Notes: generated by a model from the letters alone, not told the origin. 64,000 nt of DNA from Mesorhizobium sp. M2E.F.Ca.ET.219.01.1.1 (GCF_004016445.2 NZ_SADT02000001.1:291630-355629); one strand, 5' to 3'. Numbered from the stretch's first letter, positions 24,278-32,137 are shown. Program-made: numbers and translations.

Positions 24278-25006
24278 CTATTGTTGGCCGGCAAAGACGT
24301 TGCCCTGGTAGTCGAGGGCAACCGAGGTGCCCTTGCCGTCCTTCGTCGCCTGGCCGCGCCAGATGCCCTGCTCGTCCTTGGCGAGGGCGGAGACGTCCGC
24401 ATAGCCGGCATCCTGGATGCGCGTCTTCGCCTGCGCTTCCGTGAAGCTGTTCGCGCCGGGGACCGGAGCAGGTGGCTTGGGCGTCGATGCCGATTTGACC
24501 GCCGGCATGCTCGCGCTGGCGGCGGCGATCTTCTCGATCATGTCCTGATGCATCTTCAGTGTCGGCAACGTCTCCGCCGCGAAGGATTTGAGAGCGGGAT
24601 TATCTCCCTCCTTGGCGTAAGCCTCGAACAGGCCGACCGCATCCGCATGCGCCTTGCGCTGCATCTCGACATAAGGCTGGTCCAGCGAGGCTGTCGTGCT
24701 CTGCAGCCGTTCCAGATCGCTCTTATGCTCGGCATCGGATTGCGTGGGCACCTTCAGCTTCTGCTCGCCGGCGATCTTCTGCAATTTGGCGTTCGCCGCG
24801 CCGTGATCGGCAATCATGCGCTTGGCGAAATCCTTGATCTGCTGATCCTTCGCATTGTCCTGCGCGATCTTGCTCGAATCCACTTCGAACATCCCGCCGA
24901 TTGCAGCCTTGTTGACGAAGGTCTGGGCGTCATCGGCCGCGAGGGCCGGAAGGGCGAGCATCAATAAGGCAGTCGCCGATGGGATAAGGGATATCCGCAT
25001 GCTCAT
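24278..25006 (-). CDS. DUF4142 ferritin-like exported protein (copy 1)
   Basis: 242 residues: signal peptide (LIPSATALLMLALPALA), a four-helix DUF4142 domain (DAQTFVNKAAIGGMFEVDSS, MIADHGAANAKL, HADAVGLFEAYAKEGD, LPTLKMHQDM), then a C-terminal segment (TEAQAKTRIQDAGY, GIWRGQATKDG) resembling a PepSY-like module. Probably periplasmic. AAAGGAG precedes the ATG and an EcfG-like site ends 31 bases upstream. The gene at 45688 is a near-complete paralog. Confidence 0.9.
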   Translation of the reverse strand: MSMRISLIPSATALLMLALPALAADDAQTFVNKAAIGGMFEVDSSKIAQDNAKDQQIKDFAKRMIADHGAANAKLQKIAGEQKLKVPTQSDAEHKSDLERLQSTTASLDQPYVEMQRKAHADAVGLFEAYAKEGDNPALKSFAAETLPTLKMHQDMIEKIAAASASMPAVKSASTPKPPAPVPGANSFTEAQAKTRIQDAGYADVSALAKDEQGIWRGQATKDGKGTSVALDYQGNVFAGQQ

Positions 25007-25037
25007 GGGGCAAGGCTCCTTTGTCTTGGTGGCACCG

Positions 25038-25062
25038 AACCACCATTCCGGCCCTTTGTTCC
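25038..25062 (-). promoter_or_regulatory. EcfG-like promoter, GGAAC-N16-GGTT
   Basis: 31 bases before the first DUF4142 gene; serves the DUF4142/YflT-like pair. Confidence 0.65.
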
Positions 25063-25408
25063 CCAAGGACCTCGTTTCCTTGGCCCGATAGAAATCGCCC
25101 GGCCGGCCAGGCGGATTTGGATTGAATCCGCTCGGCGGGAAGTTGCCTGGACGGCAAATCAGCCAGCGTCGGCCGCCACGTGGCTCTGGCTCCGGCGAGC
25201 TTGGAGAGGGGGGCGTCGTCTTATCCTTGTCCACGATCTCCCCCTTCTTGATGATGCCGGTAATGGCAACAAACCTTGTAGCGGGCGAAACGTTCAAAGA
25301 ATTTTGCCGCGGAGCGGCCAAAAAACATCATTTGTTATTGTGTCTTGTCAAATCGAGGCCGGCCAGCGCGAGCGCTTTTCGAAAAGCACGGCAAGCGCTT
25401 ACCTTGAT

Positions 25409-25433
25409 GGAACGGAGGACTTTAATCGGAGTT
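25409..25433 (+). promoter_or_regulatory. EcfG-like promoter, GGAAC-N16-AGTT
   Basis: 32 bases before the 25466 start; serves that gene and the cysteine hydrolase. Confidence 0.55.
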
Positions 25434-25465
25434 TAGCGGCAGACAATGCGATGGAGAAATCCAAC

Positions 25466-25681
25466 ATGGAATACACTGCCGAAAATCTTTGTCCTGAAAT
25501 CGCCGAACGCGAACGATGCGCGGCGCTCGCCGAGGCGGAAGCGAGGGAGTTCGAACGCATCAAGATGTATCCCGTCGCACGCGCAATGCGTGCCCTGGCA
25601 TGTCGCATCAAAGAGTCCAGCCTGACGCAGGAATTCGACACGCGAACTGCATCTGGCAATATCGAATGCGCCGCGGTGTGA
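25466..25681 (+). CDS. Small helical hypothetical protein, 71 aa
   Basis: Reads MEYTAENLCPEIAERERCAA with Ala/Glu/Arg-rich helices after it. ATG 25466 is chosen for the upstream GGAG; ATG 25451 is an alternative. An EcfG-like site (25409-25433) ends 32 bases upstream. The stop shares one base with the start of the cysteine hydrolase gene, so translation is probably coupled. Confidence 0.65.
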   Translation: MEYTAENLCPEIAERERCAALAEAEAREFERIKMYPVARAMRALACRIKESSLTQEFDTRTASGNIECAAV

Positions 25682-26283
25682 TGGCCTTGACCGCACTCTC
25701 ACCGATCTCGGCGAAAGCCGTCCACATTTGCGTGGACATGCAGCAGATGTTCATGCCGCCCATGCCTTGGGCTGTCGAATGGCTGCCCGTGATCCTGCCA
25801 CAAGTTCAGAGGCTGGTCCGCAAGCGACCCGAAGCCACGATCTTCACCAGGTTCATCCCCGCGCGGAATCCCGGCGAGGGTCATGGCCGATGGAGACAAT
25901 ACTATGAGCACTGGGCGGACATGACGATTGCAAGGGCGGGCAAGGAGATGGTCGAACTTCTGCCCGAGCTTGCCGTCCATGTTCCGCCGGCGCGCGTGTT
26001 CGACAAGCCGATCTATTCGCCGTGGCTGAGCGGCGAACTGGCTGGCGTGCTTCAGTCCGAAGGCGTCGAGGAGGTCATCGTCAGCGGCGGTGAGGCCGAT
26101 ATGTGCGTTTTGGCGACCCTGCTTGGCTCCATCGATCTGGGCTATCGAACGATCCTCGCGGAGGACGCCATCTGCAGCGCATCCGATGAGGCCTACGAAA
26201 ACATCCTGAAGCTCTTCACCAAGCGGTACTCCCACCATGTCGAGGTCGCGCCGGTTGATGCCATCCTCGAGTGCTGGCGATAG
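25681..26283 (+). CDS. Isochorismatase-family cysteine hydrolase
   Basis: 200 residues. Seen: the first catalytic Asp in VHICVDMQQMF, a lysine in FDKPIYSPW, and the nucleophile cysteine in GGEADMCVLATLLG, the Asp-Lys-Cys triad of nicotinamidase/isochorismatase-like enzymes. The substrate (an amide or isochorismate-like compound) cannot be read. It overlaps the preceding small gene by one base (TGATG), so it shares its EcfG-like promoter. Confidence 0.88.
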   Translation: MALTALSPISAKAVHICVDMQQMFMPPMPWAVEWLPVILPQVQRLVRKRPEATIFTRFIPARNPGEGHGRWRQYYEHWADMTIARAGKEMVELLPELAVHVPPARVFDKPIYSPWLSGELAGVLQSEGVEEVIVSGGEADMCVLATLLGSIDLGYRTILAEDAICSASDEAYENILKLFTKRYSHHVEVAPVDAILECWR

Positions 26284-26323
26284 CGGAGAGGCGGCGCCCC
26301 CGACCAGCGCACTGCTTTCGTTC

Positions 26324-26348
26324 GGAACATCTCGCTATTTTCTTAGTT
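26324..26348 (+). promoter_or_regulatory. EcfG-like promoter, GGAAC-N16-AGTT
   Basis: 41 bases after the cysteine hydrolase stop. Followed by a hairpin at 26413-26449 with no open frame between. Confidence 0.5.
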
Positions 26349-26354
26349 CGGTCG

Positions 26355-26452
26355 GCGCCGGTGCGTTCCTCGTCCCGAATGCGCCGCCTTGGGCGTCAGG
26401 CGTCCTATCGAAAGGCTCGCCCGTTCACCCCCTTTTGCGGGCGAGCCTTCCG
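26355..26452 (+). ncRNA. Candidate stress-induced small RNA downstream of the cysteine hydrolase
   Basis: Promoter 26324-26348 and hairpin 26413-26449 bracket about 95 bases without an open frame. The terminator loop holds CCCCCTTTT, a possible anti-Shine-Dalgarno patch. Confidence 0.42.
26413..26451 (+). terminator. Terminator-like hairpin
   Basis: GGCTCGCCCG pairs with CGGGCGAGCC around a pyrimidine-rich loop; short T-tract. Confidence 0.55.
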
Positions 26453-26595
26453 TCGGTCCAAGATTTGCGAGCCGTGATGGCGTTCGCGTCAGGCCCTGAG
26501 TTTAACAGCTGATTGAAAGACGTAGTTCAGGCGGAACGAAAGCGAGATCCGGGAATTAGGTACAAGCATTCGAACATTACTTGCAGGAGGACGAA

Positions 26596-26673
26596 ATGGG
26601 ACGAGGTATTCTGCTCTGGCTGCTTGGCGTTCCAATTCCGATCATCATCCTTTTGATGCTTTTCGCACGTTAG
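26596..26673 (+). CDS. Tiny single-span membrane peptide, 25 aa
   Basis: Reads MGRGILLWLLGVPIPIIILL then MLFAR: essentially one membrane span with a basic end on each side. A strong GGAGGACGAA precedes the ATG, and the next gene starts 9 bases after the stop. I recall similar peptides with the IPIIILL core in other Rhizobiales, but could not check this. Confidence 0.7.
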   Translation: MGRGILLWLLGVPIPIIILLMLFAR

Positions 26674-26682
26674 GAGCCGACG

Positions 26683-27624
26683 ATGACCGACGCCTATTCG
26701 ACAATGGACGAACCCGCAACGATTGAGACATCATCCTCCGCCGTCAATTGGGGACCAATCGTGGCCGGCGCTTTTGCGGCGGCCACTTTGACCGTCATCC
26801 TCATGCTTGTCGGTTCCGGACTCGGTTTGGCGATGATGTCGCCATGGGGTAGCCCTACCCTGACGACATTTGCGGTGTCGACCGCGGTCTGGCTGGTCGT
26901 CGTGCAATGGCTGTCATCTGCGTTGGGCGGCTACGTCGCCGGGCGGCTTCGCACGAAGTGGGTCAACGTGCACACCGACGAGGTGTATTTCCGCGACACC
27001 GCGCATGGATTCCTGGCCTGGGCCCTGGCTACGCTGCTCGTGGCCACGGTCCTCGGCTCGGCGGTCTCCGGAATCGCGGGGACGGGCGTCCAGGCGACGA
27101 CTGGTTTGCTGAGCGGCGCGGCCGCCGGTGCGGCTTCGCAGGCTTCTTCGGCGCAAACTCCGTCCGCTAACGATCTCGCCGGCTATTTCGTGGACGCACT
27201 CTTCCGGCCGGCCGGCAACACGGCCGCGCCTACAGCGGCGGCAACGCCCCAGAACAACGCGGACCCCGCAGCGCAGGCAGCACGCATACTGACAATCAGC
27301 GCTGCGAACGGCGAAATGAGCCCGGAAGACAAGGCGTATCTAGCCCAACTCGTCGCATCCCGCACTGGCCTCCCTCAGGCTGAGGCGCAGAAGCGGGTCG
27401 ACCAGGTTCTGGCGCAGGTCGAGGATGCCAAGAACAAAGCCAAGGCCGCCGCCGACAAAGCTCGCAAGGCGAGCGCTACCGCTGCACTGGTTGGCGCGCT
27501 GTCGCTGGTGATCGGTGCGTTCATTGCTGCAGTCGCCGGAGTGCTTGGGGGCCGCCAAAGAGACGAGGACGAGGCGGGCTATTTGCGGAGCAACTCCCGG
27601 CCGGTTACGACCGCCGTCGGCTAA
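26683..27624 (+). CDS. Membrane protein with N- and C-terminal spans
   Basis: 313 residues. About three hydrophobic segments in the first 150 residues (WGPIVAGAFAAATLTVILML, AVSTAVWLVVVQWLSSALGG, GFLAWALATLLVATVLGSAV), a polar Ala/Gln-rich loop, a coiled-coil-like stretch (AEAQKRVDQVLAQVEDAKNK), and a final span (ALSLVIGAFIAAVAGVLGG). Probably an inner-membrane protein of unknown function, co-transcribed with the 25-residue peptide. A weak EcfG-like site (AATT at -10) lies at 26533-26557. Its stop abuts an intergenic repeat. Confidence 0.8.
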   Translation: MTDAYSTMDEPATIETSSSAVNWGPIVAGAFAAATLTVILMLVGSGLGLAMMSPWGSPTLTTFAVSTAVWLVVVQWLSSALGGYVAGRLRTKWVNVHTDEVYFRDTAHGFLAWALATLLVATVLGSAVSGIAGTGVQATTGLLSGAAAGAASQASSAQTPSANDLAGYFVDALFRPAGNTAAPTAAATPQNNADPAAQAARILTISAANGEMSPEDKAYLAQLVASRTGLPQAEAQKRVDQVLAQVEDAKNKAKAAADKARKASATAALVGALSLVIGAFIAAVAGVLGGRQRDEDEAGYLRSNSRPVTTAVG

Positions 27625-27725
27625 AGCATGTCTCCCGAAAGAGAGAACCGGTTTCGGGATAAAGACATGCGTAAATCAAAAAACCTAAGCGCATGGGGCG
27701 AATCTGACAGGTTGCGACCCGCTTT
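27622..27725. repeat. Palindromic intergenic repeat (RIME-like), copy 2
   Basis: GCATGTCT...AGACATGC (27626-27670) followed by AAGCGCATGGGGCGAATC and CGACCCGCTTT, a diverged copy of the 13040 element. It abuts the stop of the 26683 gene. Confidence 0.65.
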
Positions 27726-27825
27726 AGAGTGGTCCGCCGCTTCACGGAACCGGCGAACCCACTCTATCTCTGTCTTTTGACGCAATTTCCAGCGGAAGCC
27801 GCTCACACTTTTCCTGAAATTGCTC
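27726..27825. repeat. Second palindromic repeat family, copy 1
   Basis: AGAGTGG...CCCACTCT (27726-27765), then GCAATTTCC...TGAAATTGC (27782-27823). Directly adjacent to the first-family repeat. It overlaps the kinase gene's 3' end at 27803. Confidence 0.7.
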
Positions 27826-28891
27826 TAAGGGCCCGAAGCGGGACGGCAGCCTTGAAATTGAGACCGCTCGGAGCGAACCGCAAGTCCACCGTCGCTCCGA
27901 GCTCGTAAGGTAAGGTCCGCTCAAGCACCTCGAATCCGAAGCCGCGCCGTTCGGTCTGTCTTAGATCGTCAACACCGCTCTCAGCCCACACGAAGCGGAG
28001 CAGGTCTTCCTCCAAACGCCATTCGATGTCGATGCGGCCAGTCCGGCTCGAGCTTGCAAGCGCTCCGTATTTCAATGCGTTCGTTGCCAATTCGTGGATG
28101 GCTAGGCCCATCGTCTCGGCGGCCCTGGGGGCGAGCGTCAGCGGCGGGCCCTCGATCGTCAGGTTGTCGCCCTCGCGGCCCCCGGCGGCGCGCAATTCGT
28201 CGGCGACTATCGATGCAAGGTTGATCTCGATCGACGGATGGCGTGTGATCGCCGCCTGCACGCGGGCGAAAGCGTTGATGCGACCTTCCAGGTGAGCCGC
28301 GGCTTCGTCAAGGGATTCGCTTTTCTCCATCGTACGCCGCACGATCGAGCGGATCACGGCCAGCGTGTTGCGCATATGATGCTGCAATCCGGCGAAGCGA
28401 GCCTGCTGCTGTTCCTCGGCTTGCTTGTGGTGCGTGATGTCCTGGCCGACGCCACCGATATGAGCGAGCTTTCCCGCCTCATCGCAGATCGGAAAGCCGG
28501 AATCGCGCAGCCAGCGTATCTCGTTGTCGGCCGGCCGGCATATTCGGTATTCGAAGGTTGCGCGTTCGCCGTCGCGTATGCACTCGATCTGGCTGAGCAC
28601 ATGCTCGCGATCCTCGGGCACGATAAGGTCGATCCAGGTGGCGAAGTTGTCGCCGGCCAAGGCCTTTTGGCGGCTCATCCCGTAGATGGCGTCGAAGGCG
28701 GGCGCCAGGTATTCCCACTGCAGCGTGTCTGCATTGCGGACCCAGAGCACGTCGGAAGTGGCATCCGCGAAACCGCGCAGGATCTCTCCGCTTTCGCTCC
28801 GGCGGTCCTCGGCACGCGGATGCCCGCGCAGTGCTGCTTTGACATCTGCCGGACCGGGTTCAAGCGGCTTGTTGGGCGGGCCCTTGGACAT
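27803..28891 (-). CDS. PAS-HWE sensor histidine kinase
   Basis: 362 residues. A PAS domain with PAC segment (~45-170: FADATSDVLWVRNADTLQWE, GVGQDITHHK), an HWE-family dimerisation/phosphorylation box (GLQHHMRNTLAVIRSIVRR, His near residue 190) and an ATPase domain with IHELATNALKYGALAS. No membrane span, so probably a cytosolic sensor through PAS. Its start overlaps the stop of the Crp-like gene by one base. HWE kinases commonly feed the alphaproteobacterial GSR. The receiver at 29744 is the nearest candidate partner. Confidence 0.92.
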   Translation of the reverse strand: MSKGPPNKPLEPGPADVKAALRGHPRAEDRRSESGEILRGFADATSDVLWVRNADTLQWEYLAPAFDAIYGMSRQKALAGDNFATWIDLIVPEDREHVLSQIECIRDGERATFEYRICRPADNEIRWLRDSGFPICDEAGKLAHIGGVGQDITHHKQAEEQQQARFAGLQHHMRNTLAVIRSIVRRTMEKSESLDEAAAHLEGRINAFARVQAAITRHPSIEINLASIVADELRAAGGREGDNLTIEGPPLTLAPRAAETMGLAIHELATNALKYGALASSSRTGRIDIEWRLEEDLLRFVWAESGVDDLRQTERRGFGFEVLERTLPYELGATVDLRFAPSGLNFKAAVPLRALRAISGKV

Positions 28892-29634
28892 CACTCCTCG
28901 TTGGCATCGAGATGCCTGCCTTCGCGATCGAGATGCAGATAGTTGGGATTGAACAGCGCGACATCCTGCAGGGCCTGAAGATTTGGAATGGTCAGCGTCC
29001 TGTCCTTCAGCACGATCAGGTTCGAGGCACGCAATTCCTGCAGCGTGCGATTGACGTGAACCGTCGACATGCCCAGCGTCTCGCCCAGTTCCGTCTGCGT
29101 CAACGGGAATTCGCAACTGCTGTCGCTTGTGCAGCCGGCGGCGTCCAGCCGGATGAACAGTTCGCACAGCAGATGCGCCATCCGCTCAAGCGCATCGCGC
29201 TGGCCGAGATTGACCGTCCATTCGCGCTGGATCGCCGCCGCGACCAGCGATTCCCACCACAGCGCCTGAGTGATGCGCGGATGTCCGATCATCATCTCGT
29301 CGAAGGCAGCGCGCGAAATCTCCGAGACCGAGACCGGCGTGATCGCACCGATCGAATGATCCATTTCCTTGAGGATGAAGACGTTGAGATCGCACAGATC
29401 GCCGGGGAGGAAGAAAGCAATGATCTGCCGCCGCCCGTCTTCGAGGGTCTTGTAGCGGCAGGCCCAGCCCTCGTTGATCAGATTGATGAATTCAGGCTTT
29501 TCGCCTTCGTGGATGATGTCTTCTCGCGCGGCGAAGCGTCGGACACGTTGCGCCGCAATTCTGACCAGCATCTCCTTGTCGGCCCGCGAAAGCCGCGTGA
29601 ATTTCTCAAGCTTGCGGATCAGAGGTCGCCTCAT
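28891..29634 (-). CDS. Crp/Fnr-family transcription regulator
   Basis: 247 residues: N-terminal cyclic-nucleotide-binding-like beta barrel (EDIIHEGEKPEFINLINEGW, FFLPGDLCDL) and a C-terminal Crp-type helix-turn-helix (LTQTELGETLGMSTVHVNRT). No N-terminal FNR-type cysteine cluster, so an oxygen-sensing FeS is unlikely; the ligand is unknown. The start MRRPLIRKLEKF is chosen for AGAGGA upstream. One-base overlap with the kinase gene; divergent from the receiver gene. Confidence 0.9.
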   Translation of the reverse strand: MRRPLIRKLEKFTRLSRADKEMLVRIAAQRVRRFAAREDIIHEGEKPEFINLINEGWACRYKTLEDGRRQIIAFFLPGDLCDLNVFILKEMDHSIGAITPVSVSEISRAAFDEMMIGHPRITQALWWESLVAAAIQREWTVNLGQRDALERMAHLLCELFIRLDAAGCTSDSSCEFPLTQTELGETLGMSTVHVNRTLQELRASNLIVLKDRTLTIPNLQALQDVALFNPNYLHLDREGRHLDANEE

Positions 29635-29743
29635 CCCAGTCCTCTTGACCCCGTGATACACACAATGATGCGGAAGCGACCTTACCTATGTTAATGTCGG
29701 ACTGCGTAAGACGTATCAAATGGCTGCCTTCGGGAGGCTTGCC

Positions 29744-30133
29744 ATGGATGAGAAAGTCGCCGGCGCTCGTGTTCTGATCATGGAAGACGAGTATTTTCTG
29801 GCTGAGGATATCACAAAAGCCGTCTCGGGGCTTGGTCTGACGGTCATCGGTCCCTTCGCGACCAGCGATCAGGCCTTGCATTCCCTAGACCTGGATCACG
29901 TCGACGCCGCCATACTTGATCTTGATCTGGCTGGCGCCATCGACTTTGCCGTGGCCGACGCGCTATTGGCCAGGCGGCTTCCATTTGTGTTCGCCACCGG
30001 CTACGACGCCGCCGCCATTCCGCCACGCTTTGCCGAGATCCGCAGTTTCGAAAAACCTTGCGACGCAACGGAACTGGCGCGCCACCTTCTGGAGTTGACG
30101 CGCAAGTCACTGCCGATCCTTGGCGGTCGATGA
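29744..30133 (+). CDS. Single-domain response regulator of the FAT GUY type
   Basis: 129 residues, receiver only: LIMEDEYFLAEDI, phospho-acceptor Asp in AAILDLDLAG, the exact FATGYD motif (PFVFATGYD) and lysine in SFEKPCD. FAT GUY receivers connect HWE/HisKA_2 kinases to PhyR in relatives. The ATG follows GGGAGG. It is divergent from the Crp/kinase pair, its likely partner. Confidence 0.9.
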   Translation: MDEKVAGARVLIMEDEYFLAEDITKAVSGLGLTVIGPFATSDQALHSLDLDHVDAAILDLDLAGAIDFAVADALLARRLPFVFATGYDAAAIPPRFAEIRSFEKPCDATELARHLLELTRKSLPILGGR

Positions 30134-30149
30134 TGGGTTTGGTACCGGA

Positions 30150-30365
30150 CTAAGCCATCAAATCGAAGCTTACGGCGTGGCCATGCCTGACGGCCGATCG
30201 CGCGATCATGTTGCTCAACTGCGGCCTCTCGACTAAGCAGTCCGGCATCACTGTCAGGATTGCTCTGGTCGCCGCGGCCACAGACACCGGCGATCGGTGA
30301 GGGGAACGCGTTTCCATATAATGGTCGATGAGTTCGTTGAGCCGCACAGGATGATATTTGATCAC
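30150..30365 (-). CDS. Small hypothetical protein, 71 aa (GTG start)
   Basis: GTG at 30365 is preceded by GGGAGG at 8 bases. Reads VIKYHPVRLNELIDHYMETR and continues helical with two cysteine- or histidine-containing turns. Convergent with the receiver gene. A terminator-like hairpin lies upstream at 30504-30540. Function unknown. Confidence 0.65.
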   Translation of the reverse strand: MIKYHPVRLNELIDHYMETRSPHRSPVSVAAATRAILTVMPDCLVERPQLSNMIARSAVRHGHAVSFDLMA

Positions 30366-30503
30366 GCCGCAACCTCCCTTAGCCGCGCTTTTGTTGGCTT
30401 CGCAGCCGACAATTGCGCCCCGCCTCGCGGCCACGCATTAACCCATGAAAACAGGTGGAAATTTTTTTGAGCTTCGGAGCGGTCAGGACCCGATCGCAAG
30501 AAA

Positions 30504-30545
30504 GGGCCCGCCTCGCCTGGGGGTAGAGTTAGGCGGGCCCTCCGG
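30504..30545 (-). terminator. Terminator-like hairpin
   Basis: GGGCCCGCCT pairs with AGGCGGGCCC. The minus-strand 3' side carries CTTTCTT. No minus-strand gene directly upstream was identified. Confidence 0.45.
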
Positions 30546-30736
30546 CTCTCTTTGGTTGCTACCACCTTGTAAGCCAGGGCCGAAATTTATCCGAGCCTGG
30601 AAAGAGTCGCTTTAACCTGCGTTATTGTCGGGGACCTGCGCCGGGCGCAGATATCTTGAGCGTCGCCCGGCGGACCCGCTTGAATGGCGCCTGGGTCGCC
30701 CGCGAGGCGCTCAGCCAAGCGATAAGAAGAGCCGAA

Positions 30737-30946
30737 ATGGTAACCGCTCCCAATGGCTATGACTTTTCCGACATCAAGGCTGTTGCGCGCGAGCTCTTGC
30801 AGTCCGATCCGTCCGTGCCGATAGAGGACATAGTCCGGTCGCTTTACGAAGATCTGTACGAAGGCGAACCCTGCCCACCGGCGTTGATTGAAGCCGTCAA
30901 GCAAGCGTTGCAGCACCCGGCCAGCGGGCAAACAGAAAACCATTAG
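30737..30946 (+). CDS. Small helical protein, possible NepR-like fold, 69 aa
   Basis: Reads MVTAPNGYDFSDIKAVAREL, then IEDIVRSLYEDLYEGEPCPP and ALIEAVKQALQ. The core SLYEDLYEGEPCPPALIEAV resembles the two-helix pattern of NepR anti-sigma factors (LRxxYDExxxEPVPDRLxDLL). That is a pattern match by eye only. A second member of the same small family is at 53616-53810. Weak ribosome site. Confidence 0.65.
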   Translation: MVTAPNGYDFSDIKAVARELLQSDPSVPIEDIVRSLYEDLYEGEPCPPALIEAVKQALQHPASGQTENH

Positions 30947-31109
30947 CCGTGATAGCTGTCTTGCTGCGTTCTGAGCACACGATCGCTCCGCTGACCATTT
31001 CGCCCAAAACAGGAGCGCGCAATTGCCGCTGCCATCAGCAACCCATGTTAAGGTAGCGGCGCCATCCTTGTGCAACATAGGTTGGCCTTTGTCCCCTCAC
31101 TTAGGCTAG

Positions 31110-31160
31110 GCCCGGCCTGCACTCCTGTGTCTCGGACGAAATCGCAGGCCGGGCTTTGCT
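31110..31160 (+). terminator. Terminator-like hairpin
   Basis: GCCCGGCCTGC pairs with GCAGGCCGGGC, followed by TTTGCT. It lies about 60 bases after an AACCCATGTTAAGG motif and about 160 bases after the 30737 gene stop. Confidence 0.5.
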
Positions 31161-31177
31161 ATGCGGCCGGCAGGATC

Positions 31178-31576
31178 CTACAGAGTGAAACGCCGATCCT
31201 CATAGCGATCGAGCAATCCGGAGTGGATCGGATCAGCAAGGCTGCGAGATTTCATGTAGGCAAATGCCAGCGTGCCTGGCCCGCCCGCGAGAGGTTCGAC
31301 CTCGACCAGAATGCGAAAGTTCCCCGGCTTGCCAACGGACTCAATGCTATCGAGCTTCGCCAGAGCGCGTTCATCCAGGGCATAAAGCTCGCCGCTGACA
31401 TGAAGGCCGCTTCCGGGCTCATTGAACATCATTGGAGCGAAGCGCGGCCCTGCAATCAGCATCGGATATCGCTGTTTGGTCCGGCGCGGGCCGATGAATT
31501 GCGCGCTCGATAAGCCTTCATCGTGGAGCGGAAAGCCTCTTTTCAAAGTGCCGAACACGAACACGTTCTCAGCCAA
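31178..31576 (-). CDS. Gamma-glutamylcyclotransferase (AIG2-like) family protein
   Basis: 132 residues. Near the N-terminus VFVFGTLKRGFPLH is the family's substrate-binding loop (YGTL-type), followed by SGELYALDERALAKLDSIE with the conserved acidic residue region. The family cleaves or cyclises gamma-glutamyl compounds. The frame is open upstream, but the EcfG-like site at 31646-31670 would start transcription near 31638, so TTG at 31576 (LAENVFVFG) or the GTG a few codons later is the likely start. The exact start is unsure. Confidence 0.8.
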   Translation of the reverse strand: MAENVFVFGTLKRGFPLHDEGLSSAQFIGPRRTKQRYPMLIAGPRFAPMMFNEPGSGLHVSGELYALDERALAKLDSIESVGKPGNFRILVEVEPLAGGPGTLAFAYMKSRSLADPIHSGLLDRYEDRRFTL

Positions 31577-31645
31577 TGATCGACTCGACGTTCTCAACGG
31601 ACGGGTTTTGACGGTGGACTCGGCCTTGATCTTGCTTTGATCTCC

Positions 31646-31670
31646 AACCCTTGCGCCACCACTATGTTCC
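31646..31670 (-). promoter_or_regulatory. EcfG-like promoter, GGAAC-N16-GGTT
   Basis: 69 bases before the TTG start proposed for the AIG2-like gene; its position rules out starts further upstream. Confidence 0.6.
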
Positions 31671-31772
31671 AGCGCCGCAGAACATGGCGTCAGGGTTCCG
31701 AGCTTGGTCGATATGGCCTGCCGATCCGGCCCTAGCCGCCGACACCCCCCGAGGTAACGCCGTTCCGACAGC

Positions 31773-31797
31773 GGAACATTTGACCCTTTCACCGGTT
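31773..31797 (+). promoter_or_regulatory. EcfG-like promoter, GGAAC-N16-GGTT
   Basis: 60 bases before the 53-residue membrane protein at 31858. Confidence 0.65.
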
Positions 31798-31857
31798 AGA
31801 GCACCACCGGCGACACTGCTTGCGGAAGCACAGCCTTCGATCCGGGAAGGAAGATCA

Positions 31858-32019
31858 ATGTCAGGCACCGTCTTGTGGTTCATCGTCGTCGCGGGCGGTC
31901 CGCTCATTCTCTTGCTCGTGATTGTCTACGTTCTTCTCACCCGCCGTCGCCGCGGACCGGCGGAACGGCGCGAGAGCGACCGGGCGGTCGAACGCCTGTA
32001 CCGGGAGGAAGGCGACTAG
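31858..32019 (+). CDS. Small single-span membrane protein, 53 aa
   Basis: Reads MSGTVLWFIVVAGGPLILLL then VIVYVLLTRRRRG and a charged tail ending YREEGD. One membrane span with a basic cytosolic tail. GGGAAGGAAGATCA precedes the ATG. An EcfG-like site (31773-31797) ends 60 bases upstream. Function unknown. Confidence 0.8.
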   Translation: MSGTVLWFIVVAGGPLILLLVIVYVLLTRRRRGPAERRESDRAVERLYREEGD

Positions 32020-32067
32020 CGCCTCTGTCCTGGCGAAGCTCGTCACAAAAAGCGTGACGTAGAGCGC

Positions 32068-32092
32068 GGAACAACGCCGGATTACCGCTGTT
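32068..32092 (+). promoter_or_regulatory. EcfG-like promoter, GGAAC-N16-TGTT
   Basis: 45 bases before ATG 32138 (15 before ATG 32108) of the nucleotidyltransferase gene. Confidence 0.68.
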
Positions 32093-32137
32093 TATCGAAA
32101 CATGTGAATGAGGATCAAAAGCCGGAGCAAACGGTTG

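Noticed and set aside
25007..25260. An in-frame Pro-rich extension upstream of the first DUF4142 gene, with GTG and a GGGGGAG site
   Set aside because: It would place the signal peptide internally, and the EcfG-like site at 25038 lies inside it; the copy at 45688 has no such extension.
26533..26557. EcfG site for the 25-residue peptide and its operon
   Set aside because: The -10 is AATT; kept only as a weak candidate, not listed as a promoter.
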